Source: Tolypeutes matacus (lineage: Eukaryota > Chordata > Mammalia > Cingulata > Chlamyphoridae). Taken from it: a stretch of DNA of 64,000 nt. The stretch lies in contig JAKSZT010004976.1 of assembly GCA_026826555.1 (NCBI GenBank), positions 9,534,783-9,598,782 of the forward strand. The letters run 5' to 3'. Position 1 is the stretch's first letter. Each line of letters starts with the position of its first letter. The translations under genes and the position numbers were made by a program. Below the pieces are notes generated by a model. The model saw only the letters and a list, made by a program, of their open reading frames with translations. It did no database searches and was not told the origin of the DNA. Shown here one piece after another: positions 1 through 10,589 of this stretch.

Positions 1-112
1 GGGAGGTCATCCCAGAGGTAACTCTTACGCACACCTCAGTAGGAGCTCATAGAACATCTAAGTGCCTATCACCCCACTCAGTGGGGTTCCTGAGAGCTCC
101 GGAGACACCCTG

Positions 113-124
113 GTCCTATATAAG
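113..124 (+). promoter_or_regulatory. TATA-box-like motif upstream of composite element copy 1
   Basis: TATATAAG occurs at about 118-125 within the sequence CCTATATAAGGGGG. It lies just upstream of the part shared with the other composite copies. A canonical TATA sequence in this position could belong to a retroelement promoter. There is no transcript evidence, and a chance match in AT-containing DNA is possible. Confidence 0.2.
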
Positions 125-985
125 GGGGGATAGTGCCAGAGACTGATGCCTTATCAGTGGGCTCTATTTTGGAATCTGTGCTCCTGAGAGTGACAGAATT
201 AGACTCAAATAAGTCCTTCCTGCACATGGTTCACCAGTCCCTTGTATTCAAACCTCTATATGATGCTGGAGTTTTTAGGTATACTTCCAGAGACTGGAGC
301 CTCCCACCTACCTATGTGCCAGGTGTGCATGAAATCTAGGCGGAGCTGCAACTCCTACCCTACAGCTCAATGGACTCATCCAAGTCACCTGGTGAGGAAA
401 CAATGATGGGAAATGGCCATCCCAGGGAATGGAGAGGGCCTGCATCTGCAGGCAGGATCATCCCACCCACCATATCCATGGGATATAAGCCCTCTCTCAC
501 TTGGAGTTGGAGTGGACATCACCATCCCAGTCCCCTCAGGATTGGGGAAGAACTATGGACTAGAGTGGACTTGATGGTATTCTGTTGTTCACATATGGTG
601 ATTCTAGCAATGCAAGAAATTATAACAATGAGGTGTTGCCAGTGGCCACTTGACACTTTTGGGGTAGGGAGGAGACGAGCAGTTGAAATACAGTGGCTTC
701 TTTGGGAGTTGGAGGTTGTCCTGAGTACTGTTGTGGCAACGGATGTAGGCCATTTTAAATCAGCACACACCACTCAGAACTGAGTGGGAGAGAGTGTGGT
801 CTACAGTGTGAACTGTGGTCTATGGTTGGTGGCAAGTCTCCAGGATGTGTAAGTTCATTGAGGGTGGTGGGCCACACGGTGGGAGATGTTTGTGTGGGAT
901 GTGATGGGAGGTGTGGGAGGTGGGCAACATGGGAATCCCAGTGGGTTCCGTGTAATATTTTGGGTAATCTAAGCACCTCTTAAAA

Positions 986-995
<10 letters not shown>

Positions 996-1019
<24 letters not shown>

Positions 1020-1118
1020 AACAACATTTTTGTAAGCAAATACACATATATGCATATATATTTATATATCATTTTGCAAATGTTTGTATGTATTGTGAGA
1101 ATTTTGATTTTTACCCAT

Positions 1119-1150
<32 letters not shown>
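996..1150. repeat. Two (AT)n microsatellites at the 3' end of copy 1
   Basis: Runs of alternating A and T lie at about 996-1018 and 1123-1150, separated by an AT-rich stretch containing TGTTTGTATGTATTGTG. They probably grew from the A/T-rich tail of the composite element. Several open frames crossing them on the minus strand are low-complexity artefacts. Confidence 0.85.
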
Positions 1151-1152
<2 letters not shown>

Positions 1153-1830
1153 TGGCACATAAGAGCATATTTGAGTTGCTTGAAGACAGAATTAGTGATT
1201 TTGAAGACAAATAATCTGAACTGGGAAAGATAGGAAAAGAGAATGGAAAAAAATGGAATAGAGTCTCAAGGAATTGAATGACAACATGAAACGCACAAAC
1301 ATACCCATTATTGGTGTCCCAAAAGAGAAGTGAATGAAAAAGGGGCGGAAAGAATATTTGAGGACATAATGACAGAAAAATTCCCAATCCTTATGAAAGA
1401 CATAAATATCAATATCCAAGAAGGAAAATGTGCCCCAAATACAATAAATCTGAATAGACTTACCCTATGACACATACTATTCAGAATGCAAATATCAGAG
1501 ATAAAGAGAGGATTCTGAAAGGAGCAAGAGAAAAGCAAAGCATCATATACAAGGGACCTTAAATAAGAGTAAGTGCCAATCTCTCATCAGAACCATGGAG
1601 GCAAGAAGAAAGTGATTTGATGTATTTAAGGTACTGAACGAGAAAAACTGCCAGCCAAGAATTCTGTCTCTGACAAAACTGTCCTTCAAAAACGAGGGTG
1701 AGTTCAGAGTCTTCACAGACAAACAAAAATGAATAGAGTAAGTTACCAAAAGATCACAATTAAAAGAGATACTAAAGGGAGTGCTGCAGCCTGAAAGGAA
1801 AAAAAACAAGGGTGAGAGACTTGGAGAAGA
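1151..1830 (+). pseudogene. L1 ORF1 C-terminal region, degenerate
   Basis: The sequence encodes remnants of the ORF1p C-terminal half, including pieces matching KGP..SADLSSEPWR, NCQPRILSLTKLSFKNEGEFRVFTDKQ and a run before the ORF1 stop. The same region is better preserved in the minus-strand L1 near 17782-18078, which allows the match. ORF1p is an RNA-binding trimeric chaperone of L1 ribonucleoprotein particles. Here it carries several in-frame stops and lacks the N-terminal coiled coil. Confidence 0.75.
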
Positions 1831-2170
1831 GTGTAGAAATGAAGATTATTAAAAAGGGTAAAATAAAGGGTGAAAATACTGACAATAATAAGATATGGCA
1901 ACAGAAAGCCAAAGGACAAAATGGATGAAGTAAGTAATGCCTTTACAGTAATAACATTGAATGTTAATGGGTTGAACTCTCCAATCAAAAGACATAGACT
2001 GACAGAATGTAGAAAAAATATATCTATATCTATATGTTGTCTACAAGAGACTCACCTCAGACATAAGGACACAACCAAGTTAAAAGTGAAAGGTTGGGAA
2101 AAGATATTCTATGCAAACAGTAACCAGAAAAAAGCTGGAGTAGTGATACTAAATGGACAAAATAGATTTT

Positions 2171-2371
2171 ATTTTTATTTTTTTATTTTATTTTATTTTT
2201 TTTTTAAGATTTTATTTATTCATTTATCTCCCCCTTGCTGCTTGTGCTCTCTGGGTCAGCTAACCACGCCATGCGGGCGGGCTTGCCTTCACCAGGAGGC
2301 CCCGGGAATCGAACCCGAGGCCTCCCATATGGTAAACGGGAGCCCTACTGATTGAGCCACAGCCGCTTCCC
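2171..2371 (-). mobile_element. DAS-type tRNA-derived SINE inside L1 ORF2
   Basis: On the minus strand it reads GGGAAGCGGCTGTGGCTCAA..., then GGGTTCGATTCCCGGGG-like box B sequence, and ends in AAATAAAATCTTAAAAA. Perfect 15-bp target-site duplications GACAAAATAGATTTT flank it at 2156-2170 and 2372-2386. The host sequence is L1 ORF2, which is continuous when the SINE and one duplication are removed. It is therefore younger than the L1. The Pol III box A and box B regions are intact by eye. Confidence 0.95.
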
Positions 2372-2984
2372 GACAAAATAGATTTTAAATGCAAAACTGT
2401 TATAAGGGCTAAAGAGGTCATTATATATTAATAAAAGGGGAATTCACCAGGAGGAAATAGCTATACTAAATATTTATGCACCTAAGCTGAGTGTCTCAAC
2501 CTGAGGCACACACTTGTAAAACTGAAGGGAGAAATAGATGTCTCTACAATAATAGTTGGAGACTTCAGTACACCACACTCAGTATTGGATAGAACATCTG
2601 GACAGAGGATAAATAAAGAAACAGAGAGTTTGAAAAATATGATAAATGAACTAGACCTAACAGATATCTATGGAGCACTGCACCCCAAAACAGCAGGATA
2701 TACATTCTTTTCAAGTGCTCACGATCCTTCTCCAGGATAGGCCATCTATTGGGTCATAAGACAACACTCAATAAATTTGAAAAGATTGAAATTATGCAAA
2801 ACACTTTTGCTGATGCTAACAGAATGAAGCTTAAATAACAGATGGAAAAGGGAAATTCATAAATATATGGAGATTAAACAACACACTCTTAAATAATCAG
2901 TGGGTCAAAAAAGAAATTGCAAGATAATTCAGCAAATATCTTGAGATGAATGAAAACGAGAACACAACATATCTATCTACTCTA

Positions 2985-3874
2985 CTTTGGAATCTGTGCT
3001 CCTGAGAGTGACAGAGTTGGACTCAAATAAGTCCTCCCTGCACATGGTCCAACAGTCTCTTCTATTCAAACTTATATGTGATGCTGGAGTTTTTAGGTGT
3101 ACTTCCAGAGACTGGAGCCTCTGACCTACCTATGTGCCAGGTGTGCGTGGAATCTCGGTGGAGCTGCACCTCCTACCCTACAGCTCAATGGACTCATCCA
3201 AGTCACCTGGCGAGGAGACAACGATGGGCAACGGCCATCCCAGGGAATGGAGAGGGCCTGCAGCTGCAGGGAGGATAATCCCACTCACCGTATCCATGGG
3301 ATGTAAGCCCTCTCTCACTTGGAAGTGGAGTGGACATCACCATCCCAGTCCCCTCAGGATTGGGGGAAGAACTATGGACTAGAGTGGACTTAATGGTATT
3401 CTGTTGTACACATATGGTGATTCTAGCAACGGAAGAAATTATAACAGTGAGGTGGAGCCTGTGGCCACTGGACACTTTCGGGGCAGGGAGGGGATGTGCA
3501 GTTGAAACACAGAGGCTTTTTCGGGACTTGGGGGTTGTCCTGAGTGCCGTTGCGGCAATGGATGTAGGCCATTTTAAATCAGCACACACCATTCAGAACT
3601 GTGTGGGAGAGAGTGTGGTCTATGATGTGAACAGTGGTCTATGGTTGATGGCAAGGCCCCAGGATGTGTAAGTCCATTGAGGGTGGTGGGCCACACTTGT
3701 GGGGGATGTTTGTGTGGGATGGTGTGGGAGGTGGGGAACATGGGAATCCCTGTAGTTTCTGTGTAATATTTAGGTAATCTAAGCACCTTTAAAATATATA
3801 TATACACATATAAATAACATTTTTGTAAGCAAATGCACATATATGCATATATATTTATATATCATTAAAAAAAA
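2985..3874 (+). mobile_element. L1-like composite non-autonomous element, copy 2, inserted in L1 ORF2
   Basis: It is nearly collinear with copy 1 from GGAATCTGTGCTCCTGAGAG to TATATTTATATATCATT, with scattered substitutions and lower divergence than to copy 3. It ends in a 12- to 13-base A run before L1 sequence resumes at AACCTATGAGACACTGC. The insertion interrupts the inter-domain part of L1 ORF2, so this copy is younger than the host L1. I could not define a target-site duplication with certainty. No conserved ORF is present. Confidence 0.75.
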
Positions 3875-3950
3875 AAAAGAACCTATGAGACACTGCAAAG
3901 GCAGTGCTGAGAGGGAAATTTATAATGCTTACATTATAAAAGAAGAAAGG

Positions 3951-4303
3951 AAAGCAGATGTGGTTCAAGCAGTTGGGCACCCGCCTACCACATAGGAGTT
4001 CCTGGGTTTGGTTCCCAGTGCCTCCTAAAGAAGATGAGCAAGACAGTGAACTGGCATGGTGAGCTGACTCAATAAGATGATGCAATGAGATGACGCAACC
4101 AGGAGACACAATGAGAGACACAACAAGCGGGAAGCGGATGTGGCTCAAGTGATTGGGTGCCTCCCTCCCACATGGGAGGTCCTGGGTTCAGTTCCCAGCG
4201 CCCACTAAAAAAAAGAAGACAAGCAGTTACAGAGAGCAAACAAAGAACAGACACAGTGGGTGCAAAAAATAGGGGAGGGGGAGAATAAATCTTTTAAGAA
4301 AAA
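3951..4303 (+). mobile_element. Dimeric tRNA-derived SINE inside L1
   Basis: Two tRNA-like units are joined head to tail. The first (from about 3951) reads AAGCAGATGTGGTTCAAGCAGTTGGG and the second (from about 4132) reads GGAAGCGGATGTGGCTCAAGTGATTGGG. Each is followed by a box B-like TGGGTTCAGTTCCCAG. A spacer with repeated GATGACGCAA and GAGACACAA motifs links them. The tail is AATAAATCTTTTAAGAAA. It is flanked by AAAGAAG-rich sequence that may be the duplicated target. L1 coding sequence resumes at about 4305. Confidence 0.85.
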
Positions 4304-6230
4304 GAAAGAAAGAGCTAAAATTGAAGTTCTAATTGCACACCTGGAGGAACTAGAAAAAAAACAGCAAACTAATCTCAAACCAAGCCAAAGAAAAGAAATA
4401 GTAAAGATTAGAGCAGAAATAAATGCAATTGAGAACAGAAAAAAGAATAGAGAGAATCAGCAAAACCAAAAGTTGGTTCTTTGAGATCAACAAAATTGAT
4501 GAACCCTTAGACTGACAAAATAAAAAAGAGAAGACACAAATAAGTAAAACCAGAAATGAGAGGGGGTATATTACCACTGATCCCATGGAAATAAGAGAGA
4601 TTATAAGAGGATACTATGAACAACTATATGCCAAAAAACTACATGATGTAGAAGAGATGGACAAATTCCTAGAAAGACACAAACCACCTGTACTGACCCT
4701 AGACGAAATAGAAGACCTCAAAAAATCAATCACAAGTTCATCAAAAACCTCCCAAAGATGAAAAGCCTGGGACCATATGGCTTCACAGGTGAATTCTACC
4801 AGTCATTCAAAGACAATCTAATACCAGTCTTGTTCAAGCTCTTCCAAAAAACTGAACAGGAAAGAACACTACCAAACTCCTTCTATGAAGCCAACATCAC
4901 CCTAATACCAAAACCAGATAAAGAGACTTCGAAAAGAGAATTATAAACCAATATCTCTAATGAATATAGATGCAAAAATCTTCAACAAAACACTTGCAAA
5001 TCCAATCCAAAAGCACATTAAAAGAATTATATACCACAATCAAGTGGGTTTTATCCCAGATACACAAGGGTGGTTCAACACAAGAAAATCAATTAGTGTA
5101 ATAAACCACATCGATAAATTGAAGAAGAAAAATCACCTGAGCCTCTTGATTGATGCAGAAAAGGCATTTGACAAAATACAACCCCCTTTCTTGATATAAA
5201 CACTCCAAAAGATAGAAATAGAAGGAAGGTTTCTCAATATGGTAAAGTGCATATATGAAAAACCTACAGCTAGCATTGTACTCAGTGGAGAAAGTCTGAA
5301 AGCTTTTCCACTGAGGTCAGGAACAAGACAAGAATGCCCACTGTCACCACTGCTATTCAATATTGTCCTAGAAGTTCTAGCTAGAGCAATTAGGCTAGAC
5401 AAAGAAATAAAAGGCACCCAAATAGAAAAAGAAGAAGTAAAACTTTTACTATTTGCTGATGATATGATCCTATATCTAGAAAATCCTGAAAATTTCACAA
5501 CAACACTACTAGAACTAATAGAAAAGTTCCGCGAAATGGCAGGATACAAGAAAAATGTGCAAGAATCAATAGTATTTCTATACACTACTGATGTGCAATC
5601 TGAGTTGGAAATCAGAAAAATATTCCATTTATACTAGCAACTAAAAGAATAAAATATTTAGGAATAAACTTAACCAAGGAGATAAAGGTCCTGTATTCAG
5701 AAAACTACAAAACATTGCTAAAAGAAACTTAAGAAGACTTAAATAAATGAAAGGACATTCCGTGTTCATGAATTGGAAGACTGAATATTGTTAAGATGTC
5801 AATTCTACCCAAACTGATTTACAGATGCAACACAATCCCAATAAAAATTCCAAGAGCATTTTTGCAGAAATGGAAAAGCCAATAATCAAATTCATTTGGA
5901 AGGGCAAGGCGCCTTGAATAGCCATAAAATGTCTTTAAAAAGAAGAATGAAGTTGGAGGACTCTCACTTCCTGACTTCAAAGCGTATTACCTATCTACAG
6001 TGGTGAAAACTGCATGGTACTGGCATAAAGACAGACAGATTGACCAATGGAACCAAATCAAGAACTCAGAAATAAACCCTCACATTTACAGTCAAGTGAT
6101 TTTTTTAAAAAGCCTACCAAGCCCTCCCACCTGGGCCAGAACAGTCTATACAACAAATGGTGCTGGGAGAACTGGATAGCTATATCCAAAAGAAAGACAG
6201 AGGTTTCCTATTTCACACCTTATACAAAAA

Positions 6231-6480
6231 AGGGGCTTTCTGTCCCCTTACTTGGTAACTCTGAGGCATGTTCTACATCAAATCTGAGTTTTCCAGGGAG
6301 ATTAAGCTCCGCTTTTCCACGGTGGTAGCTTGCCTAATACTACACCTTCCCTTGTATCACTTCCTCACTTCCCTACTGATGTTTCCATAATAAACCATTT
6401 GCTCTTGATTTTGCCTCATGCTTCTGCAGAACCCAATGAAGGCATGTGGTGCCCACAATTTCACTGTAAGGAGGGCAAAC
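6231..6480 (-). repeat. Unclassified repeat-like stretch beside the L1 end
   Basis: On the minus strand this contains wording typical of old dispersed repeats, with CAGTAGGGAAGTGAGGAAG and GTTACCAAGTAAGGGGACAG. I recall similar text in mammalian interspersed repeats but cannot name the family. It has no usable ORF. Confidence 0.3.
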
Positions 6481-8776
6481 TTCAAGTCTATTAACAATTG
6501 CCCAGATACCTAAAGTTCATCCCGACACATTTTACCTTGTAGGACACAGCTGCAGCCCTAGCATAGGCCTTGCAATTCTCGCCCGTGCTGCAGACGCAGA
6601 CCCGAGGTAGCACATGCGCTCTCTGAAGACTTCCACAGCGAGCAGCAGGGGCTGGCTGAACCCCTGAGCGCCGGTACGGCCCCTCCATGCAGGCTTGAGC
6701 CTTGGCAGAACTGTGGGGTACTTCCTCGGTGGTGCCAGACTACACAATCAAGTATTCAAACAGAAGGGACTTGATGGAAACTTTGAATTCACTCCCAGTT
6801 CATTTCAGACATCTGTGCTTTTATTCTGCTCCCAACAAATCCCCTAGAAAACGGTGACTTCTACGATAATTCACTGATTCTCAGACAGATGAGCTTGTTG
6901 GCAAGGGCACCAACCTGGTGGAAAGGGAGGGTGGATCCTAGTGTAGTGGGGAAAAGGATGGGCGTTTAGAATGCCCCGCCTCCCAGAGCTGACTCTTCAC
7001 CAGACTGACCAGGTCCAGAGAATTCCGTGGCTCCCTCCACCCTCTGCTTGGGAGCAGAGCTGAGGCTGGAGCCCTGGCCTCCTTATTGTAGGTTCAGCGT
7101 TCTTCCCACTTGATATCTCCATAATCTCTCCCTGGAACCAGCTTCTGTCATCACTCATCAAATTACCCACCTGTAACCTGTAATCAACAGCTCCCTTTGC
7201 CAAGCACGTAAATCTCATTCACACTAATGTATAAACAATTGATAACAGGATCTAAGTGTTACTCTGGGTGACCATTTACATTTTTCGGCTTTGAACCCTA
7301 TAAGACTATTGTCAAAGAGAATATTGCACCAGACAGTGTTAAACAGCACGGATGACTTTATTCCAGGGTTCCTATAGTAGGAGAGAGAGACAGAAGTCGG
7401 CTCTGAGGAAGGCCTGGGGTGGGTGGAGTCAGGGCCATCTGGTGGGAGAGGAAGGGAGGGAAAGGTTGGGGGCTCCTTGGTACTTGGAGTAGCTGCAGTC
7501 CAAGTTGGTTTTTTTTTTTTTTTTTTTTTTTTAATCTGCAGCCAGACAGCTGCAAGATGAGTTTCAAGGAAGTCAGGGCACGAGTGGGGGAGGTGGGAGC
7601 CGCTGGTAGGGTCAGTGAAGTAGCCTGCAGCTTTGCAGAGTCAAAGCTGTCTTGGTCACTAAAATGCAAAGCTACTCAAGCATCATCTAAAACGTGGCTA
7701 TTAGATTTCAAGCCACTTTGCTAATCTTGCTTTCTCCAGTCAGTCTCCCTGCACTAAGCCAGTAAGAATTGAAAAGGTGAATAACTAGCACCAGGACGAG
7801 GAAGGATTAAGAACAAAACAATTTACCCATTAGTTGCAAGGTGCTAAGGAGGAAGAAAAAAAAAAAAGATGCCAGCAAGGCCCAAGTATGTTAGGTTTTC
7901 TGTGCTGGCAATTTTCCCTCTGTATCCACAGTTCAAGAAATGATGGATGGGGAAAGATGGGCCTACACTTCATCACCTACCCCTGGGCGACTGAGTGCTG
8001 CTTTTCTCTCCTGGGCATTTTGGCATGAGAGATCTTGATTAAAGGTAACTCTTTCCCTGATACTCTGTGTTTTTTCCCCAGCTCAAGTCCCTTCTTAGCC
8101 AAGAATTCTCCCCAGACTCCATCCTAGCTTTATGCTCTGAGAGTCTGTTTCTCTTGTTTGCCAAAATTTCATACTCTACCCCTAGACATCATCCAGCATC
8201 ACTGCTTTTTATAACATTCTCGCTCTTATGCCCTCAGTCACGTCTTGGATTTATCACAAACAAGTGCTTGGTTAGGCTGCTTCTTAAAACAGGGTACCCC
8301 ATCCCATGCTTGTACCAGGGAGGTCTTTGGAAGGAATAGAAGTGGACTTCAGGTCATTTAAGCAGAGCAGCACTTTTAGTGGCAGGATTTCAGAAAGTGC
8401 CCAGAATCAAGGGGAAGCCCGGAGAACTAGGAGCAGGCTGGCTATGGCACTGCAGGACCCCTGCTGGGTTCTGCACTGCCGCGTACACTGCAGCATGGGG
8501 CAGTTCCCCACAAGACTCAAAGGGCTGGGGGCATCCAACTGGCTGGCTCTCCTTTAGGTGCCCCAGATCCCCGGCATCCTTCCAACAAGCCGTGCATCTG
8601 CTTGGCGGCTTCTGGCTCCTTCTGCTAGGATGCAGGAGCCACACTCACTGTAGCAAGTGCTTGCCTGCCCACATCCCCTGTTTTGTGCACTCAGCACCTG
8701 CGTTTCTGCACCCGGGGCTTCCTCTCCCTGAGGGAGTCAGTCAAGCCCCAGGAGCAGTCTTGAACCACAGCTGATG
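6481..8776. other. Unique sequence, no gene recognised
   Basis: I see no repeat family that I can name and no convincing exon here. A 23- to 25-base T run sits at about 7508-7532 and an A run at about 7856-7867. Short open frames on both strands lack recognisable domains and have ordinary chance length. The region near 6560-6700 is relatively CpG-rich compared with its surroundings, but no promoter or exon structure can be argued from that alone. Confidence 0.5.
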
Positions 8777-8990
8777 GGAAATGGCATATAAATACTCCCG
8801 CTCTCTCGCCCTTCAATTGTTGTCATTCTGAGGGGTCAACCCAGTTACTGCAAAGATGACCAGCCTGTCTGGTTTGACCTCCTTCCCATCCCTGTCTCGC
8901 TTACCCTCTCCTCCTCTACACTTCCTCTACCTCCCAAAAAAAACCACTTGCAGTGAAATCCTTGTCTCAGGGAAGCCAAACCAAGACACC
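8777..8990 (+). repeat. LTR-like 3' end
   Basis: The segment carries a TATAAATA-like motif near 8789. It ends with CCACTTGCAGTGAAATCCTTGTCTCAGGG...CCAAGACA, which resembles the 3' end of mammalian ERV-class LTRs (CTTGTCTCAGGGTCTGC...AAGACA). No internal retroviral sequence is visible. The family assignment is uncertain. Confidence 0.35.
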
Positions 8991-9249
8991 TGCCCAAACA
9001 GCATCTAAAGTCCTACTCAGCCTTTGAGGCCCAGGGTGAAAAGTCACCACATATGGGCCCAACCAAGCCGACAGGCCTACTTCTTTGGCCAACACAATGT
9101 TGACACATTTTGATTTCAAATATCCTCAGGAGGGGCACGGGCACTTGGGCTTGGCAAAGCGTTCACTGCTCCCTACTTCCTTTCCTCCGACAACTCTGCA
9201 CGTTGATTTTACTGACTGGATTTCTAGGGGCTCCTGGGTTTGTGATCTT

Positions 9250-9490
9250 TGCTAAAGCTTAGATCAAATAGAGAAACTCAGTGAAACCTTCCCTGGCCAC
9301 TGAGGCTGAATAAATCCCTGCTTCCTCTGGGTCTCAAGAGCAATATGTAAGACAGATGCCTGATCCCAGTAGAACCTCCCCCCTGCTGCCTTATCATGAA
9401 GGGCTCATCTCTTCTGCTCTTCCAGGCCTTTCTTATGCAACCCTGTATTCTTAGCACTAGGTACATATCCAGCATTCAGTACAGTTTTTT
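9250..9490 (+). repeat. L2-type LINE 3' fragment
   Basis: The text AACCTTCCCTGGCCACTGAGGC followed by a pyrimidine-rich middle and TAGCACTAGGTACATATCCAGCATTCAGTA is the diverged layout of an L2 3' end. It is old and degenerate, with no coding content. Confidence 0.5.
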
Positions 9491-9639
9491 TTGGAGCAAG
9501 GGAATGATAATTTGGTGTGAGAAAAGGAAAGTGGGTGGGACGCAGCAGCTTCAAATCAAAGCCCAATGTGTTTGAGCACAGCCTTGGGTTTGCAAGGGTT
9601 TGGACCCCAGCTTTGCCAATGGTATAATTTGGCAAGAGA

Positions 9640-9780
9640 GCTAACTTTCTGTGCCTCAGTTTCCTCCTCTACAAAATGAAAACAAAAATAGCATCTACCT
9701 TGAGAGGTTATGACAATTACATGAGTTCATGTGTATCAAACGCTGTTTGCTAAGTAACAAGTGGCACTGTACACTGTCAG
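9640..9780 (+). repeat. MIR SINE fragment
   Basis: TGTGCCTCAGTTTCCTCCTCTACAAAATG followed by CTACCTTGAGAGGTTATGACAATTACATGAG is the classic MIR core and 3' region. It is diverged by many substitutions, as expected for this ancient mammalian SINE. Confidence 0.8.
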
Positions 9781-9888
9781 CGCTGGAGTATCCTCTGACT
9801 TCATCTCCTAGGAGAGAATCAGAACAGAAATCTGGGGCTAGAAGACTGTCATGCTGAGGTAGAATGGCTTTCCATGGAAAATGACACT

Positions 9889-10355
9889 TGTGCTGGTTTG
9901 GAGCTGTATTTACCTCAGAAAACATATCCTTAAGTCTAATCCTTTCCTGTGGGTGTGGACCCATTGTAAGTAGGATCTTTTAACGAGGCTACTTCAGCTA
10001 AGGTGAGGCCCACCTCAGTGGGGGGGGCCTTAATCCTGTTACTGGGGGAATACATAAGCAGAATGACATTCAGACAGAGAGAGAGAAAGCCTCAGAGGGA
10101 GCAGCCAGATGCTGAAATCAACAAAACCAGGAGGGGAAGGGAGAGACCAGGAGATGCCACCATGTGCCTTGCCATGTGACAAGCTAAGGACCAAGGATCC
10201 CTGGCAGCCAGCGCTAGAACACCACAGTCTTTGGGGAGAAAACATCGCCTTGATGATGCCTTGATTGAACTTTCTCCCTAACCTCAAAATCGTGAGCCAT
10301 TAAATTCCCATTGTTTAAGGGTGGTATTTGCTTGAGCAGCCAGGAAACTAAAACA
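9889..10355 (+). mobile_element. Solo MaLR-like LTR
   Basis: The layout matches ERVL-MaLR LTRs. It starts TGTGCTGGTTTGGAGC and then has GGGTGTGGACCCATTGTAAGTAGGA. The middle has a variable GAGAGAGAGAAAGCC stretch, and a GTGAGCCATTAAATTCCCATTGTTTAAG polyadenylation region follows. It ends GGAAACTAAAACA. The termini are TG...CA. No gag or pol sequence adjoins it, so it is a solo LTR. A clear 5-bp duplication was not seen. Confidence 0.75.
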
Positions 10356-10434
10356 GTGCTGTTTTTTGCTCTCATGTAATTGTCTGCCATCTAATTCCAC
10401 TGCTGCTACCCTGACACCCTACCCCAACACCCAA

Positions 10435-10585
10435 ACTGCAGTGCCAGTCTGTTTCATCCTAGAATGCAGTGAGGATGTAAGCTCCAGGAGGGCAGGGGCC
10501 ATGTGTGTTTTGTGTATCTCTGTATTCCCTACACCTGGCATATAACAGCTGCTCAATAATTAGCTACTGAATAAATTAATATACA
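10435..10585 (+). repeat. L2 3' end fragment
   Basis: GTAAGCTCCAGGAGGGCAGGGGCC, CTGTATTCCCTACACCTGGCATATAACAG and GCTCAATAATTAGCTACTGAATAAATTA match the well-known L2 3' terminus in order and spacing. It is diverged and non-coding. Confidence 0.8.
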
Positions 10586-10589
10586 AAAT

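Larger units (their letters stand above)
1..1150 (+). mobile_element. L1-like composite non-autonomous element, copy 1
   Basis: This is one of three long related copies in the window (others near 2985-3874 and 35694-36607). From about position 160 it is strongly similar to copy 2, and it is more weakly similar to copy 3. The 3' third (about 780-1125) resembles a mammalian L1 3' UTR: a G-rich GGGAGGTGTGGGAGGTGGG tract, GGGAATCCC, then a GTGTAATATTTTGGGTAATCTAAGCACC stretch and an A/T-rich end with (AT)n at 996-1018 and 1123-1150. It contains no conserved ORF. It abuts an L1 that begins inside ORF1 at about 1151, so either it was inserted into that L1 or the L1 is 5' truncated. The left boundary is uncertain because the window starts here. 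The first 160 bases are not shared with copy 2. It could also be an L1 relic that lost both ORFs. Confidence 0.6.
1151..6230 (+). mobile_element. Decayed LINE-1, ORF1 3' part through ORF2, interrupted by three insertions
   Basis: The + strand encodes the 3' part of L1 ORF1 (about 1151-1830), then ORF2. The ORF2 endonuclease begins near 1930 with VITLNVNGLNSPIKRHRL followed by CCLQETHL. Reverse transcriptase motifs follow at about 4340-5640: [32 protein letters not shown], and the catalytic [12 protein letters not shown] near 5450. The C-terminal region runs to about 6230. Reading frames are broken by stops and frameshifts, so it is inactive. It is interrupted by a minus-strand SINE (2171-2371), composite element copy 2 (about 2985-3874) and a dimeric SINE (about 3951-4303). 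L1 sequence resumes cleanly after each. It ends abruptly near 6230 without a visible L1 3' UTR or A-tail. Confidence 0.93.
1925..6230 (+). pseudogene. L1 ORF2 (endonuclease-reverse transcriptase), broken
   Basis: This is the ORF2p remnant described in the parent L1 entry. Recognisable segments are the endonuclease N-terminus (about 1930-2160, continuing 2387-2980 after a SINE), the inter-domain region (4307-4740), the reverse transcriptase (4758-5640) and the start of the C-terminal part (to about 6230). The reverse transcriptase aspartate pair is present in FADD near 5450. Multiple stops, a frameshift near 4940, and three insertions make it non-functional. ORF2p nicks DNA and primes reverse transcription of L1 RNA. 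Confidence 0.9.

Noticed and set aside
980..1387. 135-codon minus-strand frame
   Set aside because: It is driven by (AT)n repeats giving Tyr-Ile runs, overlaps L1 on the other strand, and is an artefact.
6530..6760. CpG-richer patch that might be an exon or promoter
   Set aside because: It has no matching splice sites, domain or start-site motif, and is too short and isolated to support a call.
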